Shown piece by piece: positions 24,160 to 32,330 of a stretch of 40,677 bases of DNA; position 1 is the stretch's first letter, and the number at the start of each line of letters is the position of its first letter. Location of the stretch: contig CAMVLL010000011.1 of assembly GCA_947168315.1 (NCBI GenBank), positions 1 through 40,677 of the forward strand. Reading direction: 5' to 3'. Position numbers and translations under genes: made by a program. The notes below the pieces were generated by a model, which was given only the letters and a program-made list of their open reading frames with translations, made no database searches and had not been told where the DNA came from. Source of the DNA: an uncultured Bacteroidota bacterium. Its GTDB lineage: Bacteria > Bacteroidota > Bacteroidia > Bacteroidales > Bacteroidaceae.

Positions 24160-25830
24160 TTAATATTTAAAGCTACTTCCACCCAGGAACTCACGCAGCA
24201 AAGAAGTTGGTGGAATTTCCCGACTAGGTACAGATGTGATATAATCCAAGAACTTCAGTAAACGGAAAGCTTCTGAGTAAACCGGATTATCTTCTGGTAC
24301 ACGACGCAAGATAGGTTCCGCAACATCTTTGATTACTGCCAGTTCGAAGAGAAGTGCAGAGTTGAACATAGCATCAGCATTTTCTTGGTATGGATAGATC
24401 CACTTATCCTCACCGGCCCTCACGCTTGGCCAACGACTGATTGTTTCCTCAGCAGAGTAGCTCCGATACTTATAGTCGCGAATGATTCTACGGAGCAAAC
24501 GGTTATCGGTAGTCGGAATATAGTTATGATCATCGAGCAAAATAGTAGTCATTGCAGACACAAAGATCTTGAACTTGCATGCATCTGGTATATGAGGTGT
24601 TAAATCTGGATTCAGTGCGTGAATACCTTCCAATAATAATATGGTATTAGGTCCCAATTTGAACTTATCGCCTGCTTCTCTCTTTCCCGTAGTAAAGTTA
24701 AAGCGTGGCAGTACGACCTCTTCCCCCGCCAACAAATCGTTTAGCTGTTGGTTGAAGTAGTCCAAATCCAAAGCATAGAGAGATTCAAAGTCGTAGTCAC
24801 CCTTTTCGTCCCTTGGAGTATGCTCTCGGTCAACAAAATAATTATCCAAAGAGACAGGGAACGGCATCAATCCATTCGCAATAATCTGAACAGAAAGTCG
24901 TTTGCTAAAAGTCGTCTTTCCTGAAGAAGAAGGTCCGGCGATAAGAACTAACCTGACAGGATTCTCACTATGGTATCTTTTATAGATTTCATCGGCAATA
25001 TTCGATATTTTCTTTTCTTGCAGAGCTTCTGAAACTTGAATCATGCCTGATGCCCATTTATTTTTGCAAGCCACATTAAACTCACCCACAGTACCAAGTC
25101 CAACGATTTGATTCAAGTGACGGAATTCCTTCAGCACATCAAACATTTTCTTTTGCTTGACAACCTCTTCCAATTCTTCAGGATTGGATTTTTTTGGAAT
25201 TCGGAGAAGGAGTCCATCATAGTATTTCACTAAGTCGAAGTTCTTCAGAAAACCTGTACTTGGGACCAAAGAACCATAATAATAGTCGACACAATCTTCC
25301 AGTGTATAATAATAGGAATAGATCTTTCCAGAAGTTTCCAACAACTTCACCTTATCCTCCCGCCCTTTCTCCATAAAGAGCTTCACCACGTCTGAGGTAT
25401 GTTCTTGGTGGCGTTTGAACGGAATATCCTGTGCAATAATTTCTTGCATACGTTTTTTCAGTCGAAGAGCGTCATCCAATCCCACTTCCCGATCGATAAG
25501 CAACCGACAATAGAAACCATTTGAGATAGGATGTTCCAAGACGAAGTCACCTCCAGGATACAAATCCTCCACCGCCTTGCACAATACAAAACAAAGGGAG
25601 CGTACATAGGTTCGCATACCCGAATCACAAGTAATATCCAAGAATTCGACATCCTTGTTATTATAAATGCGATATTTTAAACCTTCCACCTTATTATTTA
25701 CCTTTGCACTGACCACACCATAAGGCATTGATAAATTAAATCCCTGATAAACTTCCAAAAGAGTGCTTCCAACTGGGAATTCTTTGGAGCTGTTACTATT
25801 CTTACAATAGATCTGTACTACCTGTTTCAT
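24160..25830 (-). CDS. Uridine kinase-like protein with TGS-like and ThrRS-like N-terminal region
   Basis: 556 aa from the ATG at 25830 (MKQVVQIYCKNS). An in-frame ATG at 25875 would add 15 residues, but a TATCTTTA box resembling a -7 element lies between the two, so I prefer the shorter form. Residues 1-60 resemble a TGS domain. A second region (SGMRTYVRSLCFVL...) resembles the threonyl-tRNA synthetase editing-like fold. The C-terminal half is a phosphoribulokinase/uridine kinase domain with Walker A GPSSSGKTTFSKR (near 297) and LLLEGIHALNP. It is a conserved Bacteroidetes architecture whose physiological substrate I cannot name; nucleoside kinase is the likeliest. Confidence 0.85.
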   Translation of the reverse strand: MKQVVQIYCKNSNSSKEFPVGSTLLEVYQGFNLSMPYGVVSAKVNNKVEGLKYRIYNNKDVEFLDITCDSGMRTYVRSLCFVLCKAVEDLYPGGDFVLEHPISNGFYCRLLIDREVGLDDALRLKKRMQEIIAQDIPFKRHQEHTSDVVKLFMEKGREDKVKLLETSGKIYSYYYTLEDCVDYYYGSLVPSTGFLKNFDLVKYYDGLLLRIPKKSNPEELEEVVKQKKMFDVLKEFRHLNQIVGLGTVGEFNVACKNKWASGMIQVSEALQEKKISNIADEIYKRYHSENPVRLVLIAGPSSSGKTTFSKRLSVQIIANGLMPFPVSLDNYFVDREHTPRDEKGDYDFESLYALDLDYFNQQLNDLLAGEEVVLPRFNFTTGKREAGDKFKLGPNTILLLEGIHALNPDLTPHIPDACKFKIFVSAMTTILLDDHNYIPTTDNRLLRRIIRDYKYRSYSAEETISRWPSVRAGEDKWIYPYQENADAMFNSALLFELAVIKDVAEPILRRVPEDNPVYSEAFRLLKFLDYITSVPSREIPPTSLLREFLGGSSFKY

Positions 25831-25928
25831 TGGTGTATAATTTTTTGTTCTATAATCAGTTTTAAAGATAGACATTTTATTTAAAATAGCGCTGAAAAGC
25901 GTATCATAATTTAATTAAAATATGTCGA

Positions 25929-25960
25929 TTTGGATTTTTTTAAACTTATCAGTACTCTTG
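25929..25960 (+). promoter_or_regulatory. Candidate promoter in the uridine-kinase/GH127 gap
   Basis: TTTG (25929-25932), 20 bases, then TACTCTTG (25953-25960), one mismatch to TAnnTTTG. The region 25831-26181 contains no gene; this box and the hairpin at 26076-26105 are the only features I see. Confidence 0.4.
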
Positions 25961-25966
25961 CACTTT

Positions 25967-26105
25967 TGAATTACGGTATAAAATCGAGTAATAGTTAGTC
26001 TTCAACTCCATCACTTCTTTGTAGTAAGAGCCACAAACCAATTTACAAGGATCAACAGAATAATACGTAAAATACAAAAAGGTGGAGCTAAGGTTTCACC
26101 TTTTT
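25967..26105 (+). ncRNA. Candidate small RNA or GH127 leader ending in a terminator
   Basis: About 140 bases run from the predicted start near 25967 to a terminator-like hairpin at 26076-26105: AAAAAGGTGGA pairs with TTCACCTTTTT, 11 pairs including one G-U. No reading frame of note is inside. It could be an independent sRNA or an attenuated leader of the GH127 gene that starts 76 bases later. The hairpin also resembles the GGTGAACCC hairpin of the dispersed repeat element, so it may be a decayed piece of one. Confidence 0.35.
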
Positions 26106-26181
26106 CTGTTATTTACTTGCAAATATTGAGTTTTTTATGCAATATTGTAACTTATTCTTTGAATGAAATATCAAAACCAAT

Positions 26182-29100
26182 ATGAAAAGTTTTATGAAAG
26201 TAAAGACACTCTTATGTACAGCAATGGTAGGTTTATGTTGTTCATGTGCGCCAACAGGAAATCAAACGGCTTCTTCTGGTTTTAAAGACATCGTAAACGT
26301 TGAAGCCATCAACGTAGAAGCGCCGGTGGGTACTGCTCCTCGCCTACCTTTCCAAGTATGGGTCACTTACTCGGACGGTAGTAAGGAATATCGCCAAGTG
26401 AAGTGGACCAACTCTTCTCCTGTTACCGAGGAAGCTGAGGCCAATCCTGAGATTAATCCAAGTGGAACAAGTTACAGTATCAAAGGATTTATCATTGGTG
26501 ACAACACCACTGTTAACGGTTTCCCTGTTTCCGCTGCTATAAAAGTGGTGGATCATCCTTATGTCACTCCTTCGAACGCTCCTGTTGCTGAGACCTTACC
26601 TCTCAACAAGGTGAGCGTAACGGGCGATAACCGCTTGACATGGAACCGCGACTTGGATATTGATGAGATTCTGAAATGGGATGTCAGCCAACAACTCTAT
26701 AACTATCGTGACACATACGGTCTCAGCACTGAAGGTTATAAGGAATCTGATGGTTGGGACTCTCCAACCACGAAGTTGAAAGGACACGGAACAGGTCATT
26801 ATATGTCGGCTTTAGCCTTTGCCTTCGCCAGTTGTCAAGATCCGACCAAGAAAGAGCAGCTCAAACAAAATATCACGCGCATGGTAAACGAATTGCGTGA
26901 GTGCCAAGAAAGGACATTTGTATGGAGCGATGAGCTAGGTCGTTATTGGGAGGCACGCGACTTGGCTCCTGAAGCTGAGTTACGACAATTGAATGGTACG
27001 TGGGCTGACTTTGACGTGTACAAGAAAGACTATCAAAAATATGGATACGGCTATCTCAACGCCATACCGGCTCAACATCCTGCCTTGATAGAAATGTACC
27101 GGGCATACAATAATGACAATTGGGTATGGGCACCTTATTATACCATTCACAAACAATTGGCAGGTCTTATCGACATTGCCACATATATAGATGATCAGGC
27201 AATTGCCGACAAAGCTTTGCTGATTGCCAAAGACATGGGATTGTGGGTATGGAACCGTTTGCATTATCGTACCTATGTCAAAAGTGACGGTACCCAAGAG
27301 GAACGTCGTGCAAAGCCGGGTAACCGTTATGAGATGTGGAATATGTACATTGCCGGTGAGGTTGGCGGTATGAGTGAGTCATTGGCTCGGCTTTCTGGTA
27401 TGGTTACTGATGCTACAGAGAAGGAACGTCTGCTCGAGGCATCCAACTTCTTCGACAGTCCGGCATTCTTCCAACCGTTATCCGTCAACGTAGATGCGAT
27501 ACGTACCCGTCATGCCAACCAGCATATCCCAATGATAATCGGTGCATTGCGTAGTTATCGCTACAATAATAATCCTTATTATTATAATATCGCTCAGAAT
27601 TTCTGGTCGTTTATCCAAGGTCGTTATCGTTATGCGATGGGTGGCGTTGGCAATGGGGAGATGTTCCGCCAACCTTATACCCAAGTGCTGAATATGGCAA
27701 CCAACGCTTCATCATGGGGTGGCCAAGGTCTGATGCCTGAGCCGACCATCAACGAGACTTGTTGCGCATATAATCTTGCGAAACTGACGAAAGACTTGAA
27801 TTGCTTCAACCCTGATGACGCTTCCTATATGGATTATTACGAACGGATACTCTATAATCAGATTGTTGGTTCTGTCAATCCTCACAAGTATGAGACGACT
27901 TATCAGTATGCTGTTGGATTGAATGCTTCGAAGCCTTGGGGTAATGCGACCCCACAAGAGAGTTGTTGCGGTGGAACAGGCTCCGAGAACCATGTTAAAT
28001 ACCAGGAAGCCGTTTATTTTGTTGGAGAGAACACCATATGGATTGGACTTTATATGCCGACTACCGCAGAATGGGATGCCAAAGGTGTGACTCTGCAACA
28101 GGAATGTGCATGGCCTGCTGAGCGTTCAGTGATCCGAGTATCCAAAGGTTCGGGAACGTTCGCCATGAAACTTCGTGTTCCTTATTGGGCAACAAATGGC
28201 TTCGACGTGAAATTGAATGGCAAGTCGGTTTCAGAGAGCTACCAACCTAGTTCATATGTCACTATTCCAGAACGTGAATGGAGTACTAGCGACAAGGTGG
28301 AAGTCATCATGCCGTTTACAAAACATATCGACTTTGCACCCGACAAGATGGAGACAGCCGTTGTCGCAAACGGCGGTGGAAGAACCAGCTTTGAGCCAAT
28401 GTGGGCAGGTGCCTTTATGTACGGTCCGCTGGTAATGGCAACAACAGGATATGAAACTTGGGAAGATGCCACTATCGACGTGAAGTCCGACCTCAGTGAT
28501 ATCAAGTTAAACAAAGCAAAGAGTGGTAAGGGTGCCGATGCAAATGTCTATACTTTGACCTTCAACGGCAAGACTTTCATTCCAGATTACTATGGCGATG
28601 AGAACATCACTCACTATTTCCGCATGAACATTTTAGGTGATCCGAACGCTACGTTCAGAGCATCATTGCAACCGGAGATTCAAAAGGCCAAAGTGTTCAT
28701 GGAAGAGAATTACGAACCAGCTTCATTCGCTGCTTTGAAGAATGCGATTGCTGAAGCAGATAAGTTATACGAGTCCTCATCCATCACTCAGACAGATACA
28801 GAAAAGGTTATTTCAGTATTGCGTCAGGCTGTCCAAGGATTGAAGCAGAAAGCATTGAATAAAGCCTTTTTGGAGGAAGTTGTTCAGAAGGCAGCCTCTT
28901 TGGACATGAAACAGTATACTTCCGACAGTTGGAACAAGCTCCAATCCATTCTAACAGCCGCCAAGGAGTTGATTGGACAAGGTAATGTACAAAGTGATAT
29001 CGATTTAAAGACCTTTGAGTTGAATAATGCGATTACCGACCTCGTTCCAGCCAGCAGTGTTGACAAGAGTGGTTTGGAAGAAGTCATGCAGATTGCCAAG

Positions 29101-29508
29101 AGTTGTCGGGATGCCCAACAGGCATGGAACAAATTGGCTGTGAAAGTTCCTGAGTATGCACCTTGGGCACCTCACGGGTTTGCTCGACTGATGGAAGAAT
29201 ATGATCATGCCAACGAAATCTTGAACAATCCATCCGAGAACTATAGTCAGGAAGAAGTAGACAAGGCAGCAGCAACTTTGAATGCAGCTATCAATGCAAT
29301 GCGTCCAGGTAACCTACCAGAGTTGGAAGACCTGAAAGATCTCCTTCCTCTCATCGAGAAAGCAAAGGCATCGGCCGATGCCAACAATGATGGGGTGAAA
29401 CAAGCAATCGGATATGCCGAGATGGTAGTCAGATATGTGAGCGACGGTAGCGGTACCCACGACATGATTCAAAGGGCAACTGATCGTATGAAACGAATCT
29501 TGAAATGA
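26182..29508 (+). CDS. GH127 (beta-L-arabinofuranosidase family) lipoprotein with Ig-like and FIVAR-type modules
   Basis: 1108 aa. A lipobox near CCSC (residues 20-23) suggests lipid anchoring. Residues about 30-120 look like a bacterial Ig-like domain. The DUF1680/GH127 barrel follows, with the family segment SPTTKLKGHGTGHYMSAL. The expected zinc/nucleophile set of HypBA1-type enzymes is present: Glu525 and Cys527 (NETCC) and Cys595-Cys596 (ESCCGG). Cys595 is the likely nucleophile. The C-terminal 250 residues are helical repeats rich in Ala and Leu, like FIVAR modules, ending near residue 1108. The family releases L-arabinofuranose from plant glycans. Monocistronic, with a hairpin terminator just after. 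Confidence 0.9.
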   Translation: MKSFMKVKTLLCTAMVGLCCSCAPTGNQTASSGFKDIVNVEAINVEAPVGTAPRLPFQVWVTYSDGSKEYRQVKWTNSSPVTEEAEANPEINPSGTSYSIKGFIIGDNTTVNGFPVSAAIKVVDHPYVTPSNAPVAETLPLNKVSVTGDNRLTWNRDLDIDEILKWDVSQQLYNYRDTYGLSTEGYKESDGWDSPTTKLKGHGTGHYMSALAFAFASCQDPTKKEQLKQNITRMVNELRECQERTFVWSDELGRYWEARDLAPEAELRQLNGTWADFDVYKKDYQKYGYGYLNAIPAQHPALIEMYRAYNNDNWVWAPYYTIHKQLAGLIDIATYIDDQAIADKALLIAKDMGLWVWNRLHYRTYVKSDGTQEERRAKPGNRYEMWNMYIAGEVGGMSESLARLSGMVTDATEKERLLEASNFFDSPAFFQPLSVNVDAIRTRHANQHIPMIIGALRSYRYNNNPYYYNIAQNFWSFIQGRYRYAMGGVGNGEMFRQPYTQVLNMATNASSWGGQGLMPEPTINETCCAYNLAKLTKDLNCFNPDDASYMDYYERILYNQIVGSVNPHKYETTYQYAVGLNASKPWGNATPQESCCGGTGSENHVKYQEAVYFVGENTIWIGLYMPTTAEWDAKGVTLQQECAWPAERSVIRVSKGSGTFAMKLRVPYWATNGFDVKLNGKSVSESYQPSSYVTIPEREWSTSDKVEVIMPFTKHIDFAPDKMETAVVANGGGRTSFEPMWAGAFMYGPLVMATTGYETWEDATIDVKSDLSDIKLNKAKSGKGADANVYTLTFNGKTFIPDYYGDENITHYFRMNILGDPNATFRASLQPEIQKAKVFMEENYEPASFAALKNAIAEADKLYESSSITQTDTEKVISVLRQAVQGLKQKALNKAFLEEVVQKAASLDMKQYTSDSWNKLQSILTAAKELIGQGNVQSDIDLKTFELNNAITDLVPASSVDKSGLEEVMQIAKSCRDAQQAWNKLAVKVPEYAPWAPHGFARLMEEYDHANEILNNPSENYSQEEVDKAAATLNAAINAMRPGNLPELEDLKDLLPLIEKAKASADANNDGVKQAIGYAEMVVRYVSDGSGTHDMIQRATDRMKRILK

Positions 29509-29525
29509 TGAATAGATAAAAATAG

Positions 29526-29556
29526 AACGGGAGGTCAAATGATGACCTCCCGTTTT
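29526..29556. terminator. Bidirectional terminator between GH127 gene and FKBP gene
   Basis: A perfect 12-bp stem AACGGGAGGTCA/TGACCTCCCGTT (29526-29537 with 29543-29554) has a 5-nt loop, a TTTT end on the plus strand, and an A-rich run on the opposite side that gives T residues on the minus strand. Confidence 0.9.
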
Positions 29557-29577
29557 CATATCCTATCAGATTAAAAC

Positions 29578-30447
29578 TTATTTCTTTGCACCAGCATCAA
29601 GTAATTCAACTTCGAAAACCAATGTAGAATACGGATCAATCTTTGCGCCAGCACCTTCTGCACCGTAAGCTAATTCCTGAGGAATATAAATCATCCACTT
29701 AGAACCTTCCGGCATCATCTTCAGAGCCTCAGTCCATCCAGGGATTACACCGTTGACATTGAAAGAAGTAGGTTCCTGACGGCTGTAAGAGCTATCAAAC
29801 TCCTCACCATTGATAGTTGTACCTCTATAATGAACCTTTACAGTTGCATCTTCTCCTGGAACAGGACCATTGCCAACCTTCAAGATCTTATACTGTAAAC
29901 CGCTCGGAGTAGTCTGAACGCTATCGTTCTTTGCATTCTCAGCCAAGAACTTCTCACCAGCAGCCTTGTTGTCAGCATATTTCACTTCGTTGATCTTAGC
30001 CTTGATAGCCTTGCTCTTAGCTTCATAATAAATGTTAGCACTATCAGGAGAAACCTTTACATGGTGCTTAATAGCATCTACGAAACCAGCGAGCATGTTA
30101 TTCTTATTCAGCTTATTGACAGAGTCATTAGCGAAAAGACGTCCATTCATCATTTCATACATACGGCTTCCTACAGATTGACCAACTTGAAGACCAGCCA
30201 TATAAGCTTCGTCTTTCTTGGTTGTCTTTTTCAGACCAGCCTCGACACCACGAACGAAATCTGCATACACTGTTGAGTCCAAGCCTAACTGCTGCTCATA
30301 ATACATATCCAAACCCTGTGTATTAGCAATACCAGCCATATAAGAGAGGCTGTCGATCTCATTACTAAAAGTTGCTTTAGGGGCATTTCCACAAGAAGAA
30401 AGCCCAGCTGTTGCAATAACAGCTACAATAAAAGCTAATTTTTTCAT
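29578..30447 (-). CDS. FKBP-type peptidyl-prolyl isomerase, lipoprotein
   Basis: 289 aa from the ATG at 30447; the in-frame upstream codons read as a poor leader. MKKLAFIVAVIATAGLSSC is a lipoprotein signal, so Cys19 is the anchor. Residues about 30-170 are the FkpA-like dimerisation domain with repeated helices. The C-terminal FKBP domain has VKVHYRGTTINGEEFDSSY and MPEGSKWMIYIPQELAYG. It isomerises prolyl bonds and chaperones proteins in the periplasm or at the outer membrane. It follows the cytosolic FKBP gene after 16 bases. Confidence 0.93.
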   Translation of the reverse strand: MKKLAFIVAVIATAGLSSCGNAPKATFSNEIDSLSYMAGIANTQGLDMYYEQQLGLDSTVYADFVRGVEAGLKKTTKKDEAYMAGLQVGQSVGSRMYEMMNGRLFANDSVNKLNKNNMLAGFVDAIKHHVKVSPDSANIYYEAKSKAIKAKINEVKYADNKAAGEKFLAENAKNDSVQTTPSGLQYKILKVGNGPVPGEDATVKVHYRGTTINGEEFDSSYSRQEPTSFNVNGVIPGWTEALKMMPEGSKWMIYIPQELAYGAEGAGAKIDPYSTLVFEVELLDAGAKK

Positions 30448-30463
30448 TTTTATTATTATTAAA

Positions 30464-31051
30464 TTAAACGATTTGTAACAATTCAACATCAAAGATCAAT
30501 GTGCTGTGAGGAGGAATCAATTCACCAGCCTGTTGATCACCGTATGCCAACTCGGAAGGGATGTACAAACGCCATTTTGAACCTTCACTCATCAGTTGCA
30601 AAGCCTCAACCCATCCTTGAATAACTTGGTTCACGCCGAACACCGCCGGAACGCCACGCTTCACAGAACTGTCGAATACTGTACCATCAATCAAAGTACC
30701 TTCATAATGACACTTCACTCTGTCGGTAGCAGACGGCTTTTTACCATTACCTTCTTTCAACACCTCATATTGCAAGCCACTCGGCAAGGTAACCACGCCT
30801 TCACGTTTTTTATTCTCATCAAGGAAAGCCTTACCCTTAGCAATATTCTCTGCATTAATCTTTGCTTCCATCTCAGAAAAGAACTTATTCACCAGGTCAC
30901 GAGCCTCTACAAAGGTCATCTGAGTCTTCTCTTTTCCGAATACATCCTTCAAAGCCTGAGCGAAAACATCCACATCAATATTTTGTGCAGCACCCATACT
31001 CACCAGGTTTTGAGCAATGCCCATTCCTATAGCATAACTGAATTTATCCAT
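30464..31051 (-). CDS. FKBP-type peptidyl-prolyl isomerase, no signal peptide
   Basis: 195 aa. MDKFSYAIGMGIAQNLVSMG is the FkpA/FklB-type N-terminal helical domain without a signal sequence. The FKBP domain has VKCHYEGTLIDGTVFDSSV and MSEGSKWRLYIPSELAYG and ends at residue 195. It is probably cytoplasmic (FklB-like). Its start is about 30 bases below a perfect promoter (31082-31112). The two FKBPs share the same domain plan and may come from a duplication. Confidence 0.92.
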   Translation of the reverse strand: MDKFSYAIGMGIAQNLVSMGAAQNIDVDVFAQALKDVFGKEKTQMTFVEARDLVNKFFSEMEAKINAENIAKGKAFLDENKKREGVVTLPSGLQYEVLKEGNGKKPSATDRVKCHYEGTLIDGTVFDSSVKRGVPAVFGVNQVIQGWVEALQLMSEGSKWRLYIPSELAYGDQQAGELIPPHSTLIFDVELLQIV

Positions 31052-31081
31052 ACCTTTTTATTCCATTTCATAAAAACGCGA

Positions 31082-31112
31082 CAAAATTACGCATAAACGA
31101 GTGAAAAACAAA
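31082..31112 (-). promoter_or_regulatory. Promoter of the FKBP pair (TTTG-N19-TAnnTTTG)
   Basis: On the minus strand -33 TTTG (31109-31112), 19 bases, -7 TAATTTTG (31082-31089): an exact match. Confidence 0.8.
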
Positions 31113-31124
31113 AACATTTTTTGA

Positions 31125-31228
31125 TTTTTACGAGTGCGAGTAATTTAGGCGAAGCCAAAATTGCGAGAACAAGTAAAAAATAAAAACCGCTTTTTACGAG
31201 TGCGAGTAATTTAGGCGAAGCCAAAATT
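31125..31228 (+). repeat. Two perfect 38-bp direct repeats with internal hairpin
   Basis: 31125-31162 and 31191-31228 are identical over 38 bases, 66 bases apart. Each contains the near-perfect hairpin AATTTAGGC-GAA-GCCAAAATT (one A-A mismatch) and the doublet CGAGTGCGAG. The spacer and the preceding bases carry related fragments (ACGAGTGAAAAAC, GCGAGAACAAG). The pair lies between the FKBP promoter and the sirtuin promoter, so it could be a shared operator, a structured leader or a mobile palindromic repeat. Confidence 0.9.
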
Positions 31229-31270
31229 AGTATTCTTTTTGATTGAATCCTCTTTTAAAAATTATTTTAT

Positions 31271-31278
31271 TACATTTG
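31271..31278 (+). promoter_or_regulatory. -7 element of the sirtuin promoter
   Basis: TACATTTG matches TAnnTTTG, 29 bases before the ATG at 31308. No well-placed TTTG lies upstream. An unusually clear Shine-Dalgarno AAGGAG (31295-31300) follows. Confidence 0.5.
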
Positions 31279-31307
31279 TAATATTACAACCTATAAGGAG
31301 AAAAGAT

Positions 31308-32009
31308 ATGAAAAAGAACTTAGTCGTATTAACAGGTGCAGGAATTAGTGCAGAGAGTGGATTCAGTACATTTCGTGATTCTGGCGGACTTTGGGAGAAA
31401 TATAATGTGGAAGATGTAGCTACTCCGGAGGGCTATAATCGCAATCCTAAGTTGGTGACCGATTTTTATAATATCCGACGCAAACAGTTGATTGATGCAA
31501 AGCCCAACCGTGGGCATGAAATTCTCGCGGAACTGGAGAAGGATTTTAATGTAACCGTCATTACTCAAAACGTCGACAACCTTCATGAGGTGGCAGGAAG
31601 TACGCATGTTATTCATCTTCACGGAGAGTTGATGAAGGTTACCTCATCATTCAGTCCGAACGACCCACGATATATCCGTACGTTGAAGCCAGAAGAATGG
31701 GAAGTCAAGATTGGCGACACAGCTGCCGACGGAAGTCAACTCCGTCCATTCATCGTATGGTTTGGTGAGGCCGTTCCGAAGATTGAGGAAGCTATCACTT
31801 ATGTAGAAAAAGCGGATATCTTCCTGATTGTCGGAACCTCGTTGAATGTTTACCCGGCTGCTGGCCTGCTCAATTATGCTCCAACTGATATTCCTGTTTA
31901 CCTCATCGACCCGAAGGAAGTACATATTCCCTCGTACCGCAAAGTTCATGTCATTCAGGATGTCGCATCCAAGGGAATGGAAGAATTTAAAAAGTTAATG
32001 GAGGAATAG
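31308..32009 (+). CDS. cobB: NAD-dependent protein deacylase, Sir2/CobB family, without zinc cysteines
   Basis: 233 aa from the ATG at 31308, chosen because AAGGAG sits 7 bases upstream; an in-frame TTG at 31239 lies before the promoter. Sirtuin motifs GAGISAESGFSTFRDSGG, TQNVDNLHEVAG and catalytic His105 (HLHGE) are present. The Tyr54/Arg57 pair in FYNIRR is the Y-x2-R signature linked to desuccinylase and demalonylase activity in CobB and SIRT5. The zinc module normally following HGE has no Cys at all. It removes acyl groups from lysine using NAD+. Rubredoxin follows 74 bases later. Confidence 0.93.
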   Translation: MKKNLVVLTGAGISAESGFSTFRDSGGLWEKYNVEDVATPEGYNRNPKLVTDFYNIRRKQLIDAKPNRGHEILAELEKDFNVTVITQNVDNLHEVAGSTHVIHLHGELMKVTSSFSPNDPRYIRTLKPEEWEVKIGDTAADGSQLRPFIVWFGEAVPKIEEAITYVEKADIFLIVGTSLNVYPAAGLLNYAPTDIPVYLIDPKEVHIPSYRKVHVIQDVASKGMEEFKKLMEE

Positions 32010-32031
32010 AGTATTTCTACTAAAATTCTAC

Positions 32032-32039
32032 TATATTTG
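32032..32039 (+). promoter_or_regulatory. -7 element of the rubredoxin promoter
   Basis: TATATTTG is an exact -7 match, 45 bases before the rubredoxin ATG. The -33 box is not clear. Confidence 0.5.
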
Positions 32040-32083
32040 CTTTATCAAATTTATTATTTATCTAAAACTAAAAACTAACAGTT

Positions 32084-32242
32084 ATGAAGAAGTATGTTTG
32101 CACAGTATGTGGTTGGGAATATGATCCTGAAGTAGGTGATCCAGAAAACGGCATTGCTCCGGGCACTGCTTTTGAGGATCTTCCAGAAGATTTCGTTTGT
32201 CCACTTTGTGGTGTTGGCAAAGAAGACTTTGAAGAACAATAA
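32084..32242 (+). CDS. Rubredoxin
   Basis: 52 aa, the classic size of this small electron carrier. The single iron is held by four Cys in two CxxC knuckles: Cys6/Cys9 (CTVCGW) and Cys39/Cys42 (CPLCGVGK). The aromatic core residues Tyr4, Tyr13, Phe30 and Phe49 are present. It is an electron donor to oxidoreductases such as rubrerythrin or superoxide reductase in anaerobes; no partner gene is adjacent. It has its own -7 element and a terminator after. Confidence 0.97.
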   Translation: MKKYVCTVCGWEYDPEVGDPENGIAPGTAFEDLPEDFVCPLCGVGKEDFEEQ

Positions 32243-32265
32243 TTTGAATTTGTATAACGTGATGA

Positions 32266-32300
32266 AGGGCAGGCTCTTTGTGAGTCTGCCCTATTTATTT
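32266..32300 (+). terminator. Terminator of the rubredoxin gene
   Basis: AGGGCAGGCTC pairs with GAGTCTGCCCT (32266-32276 with 32282-32292), 11 pairs including one G-U, then ATTTATTTTATT. Confidence 0.85.
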
Positions 32301-32330
32301 TATTATGGTTCTAGTTTAACTTGAGTGTGT

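Noticed and set aside
32136-32324. 62-aa plus-strand frame overlapping rubredoxin
   Set aside because: It overlaps the well-supported rubredoxin gene in another frame and runs through the terminator hairpin.
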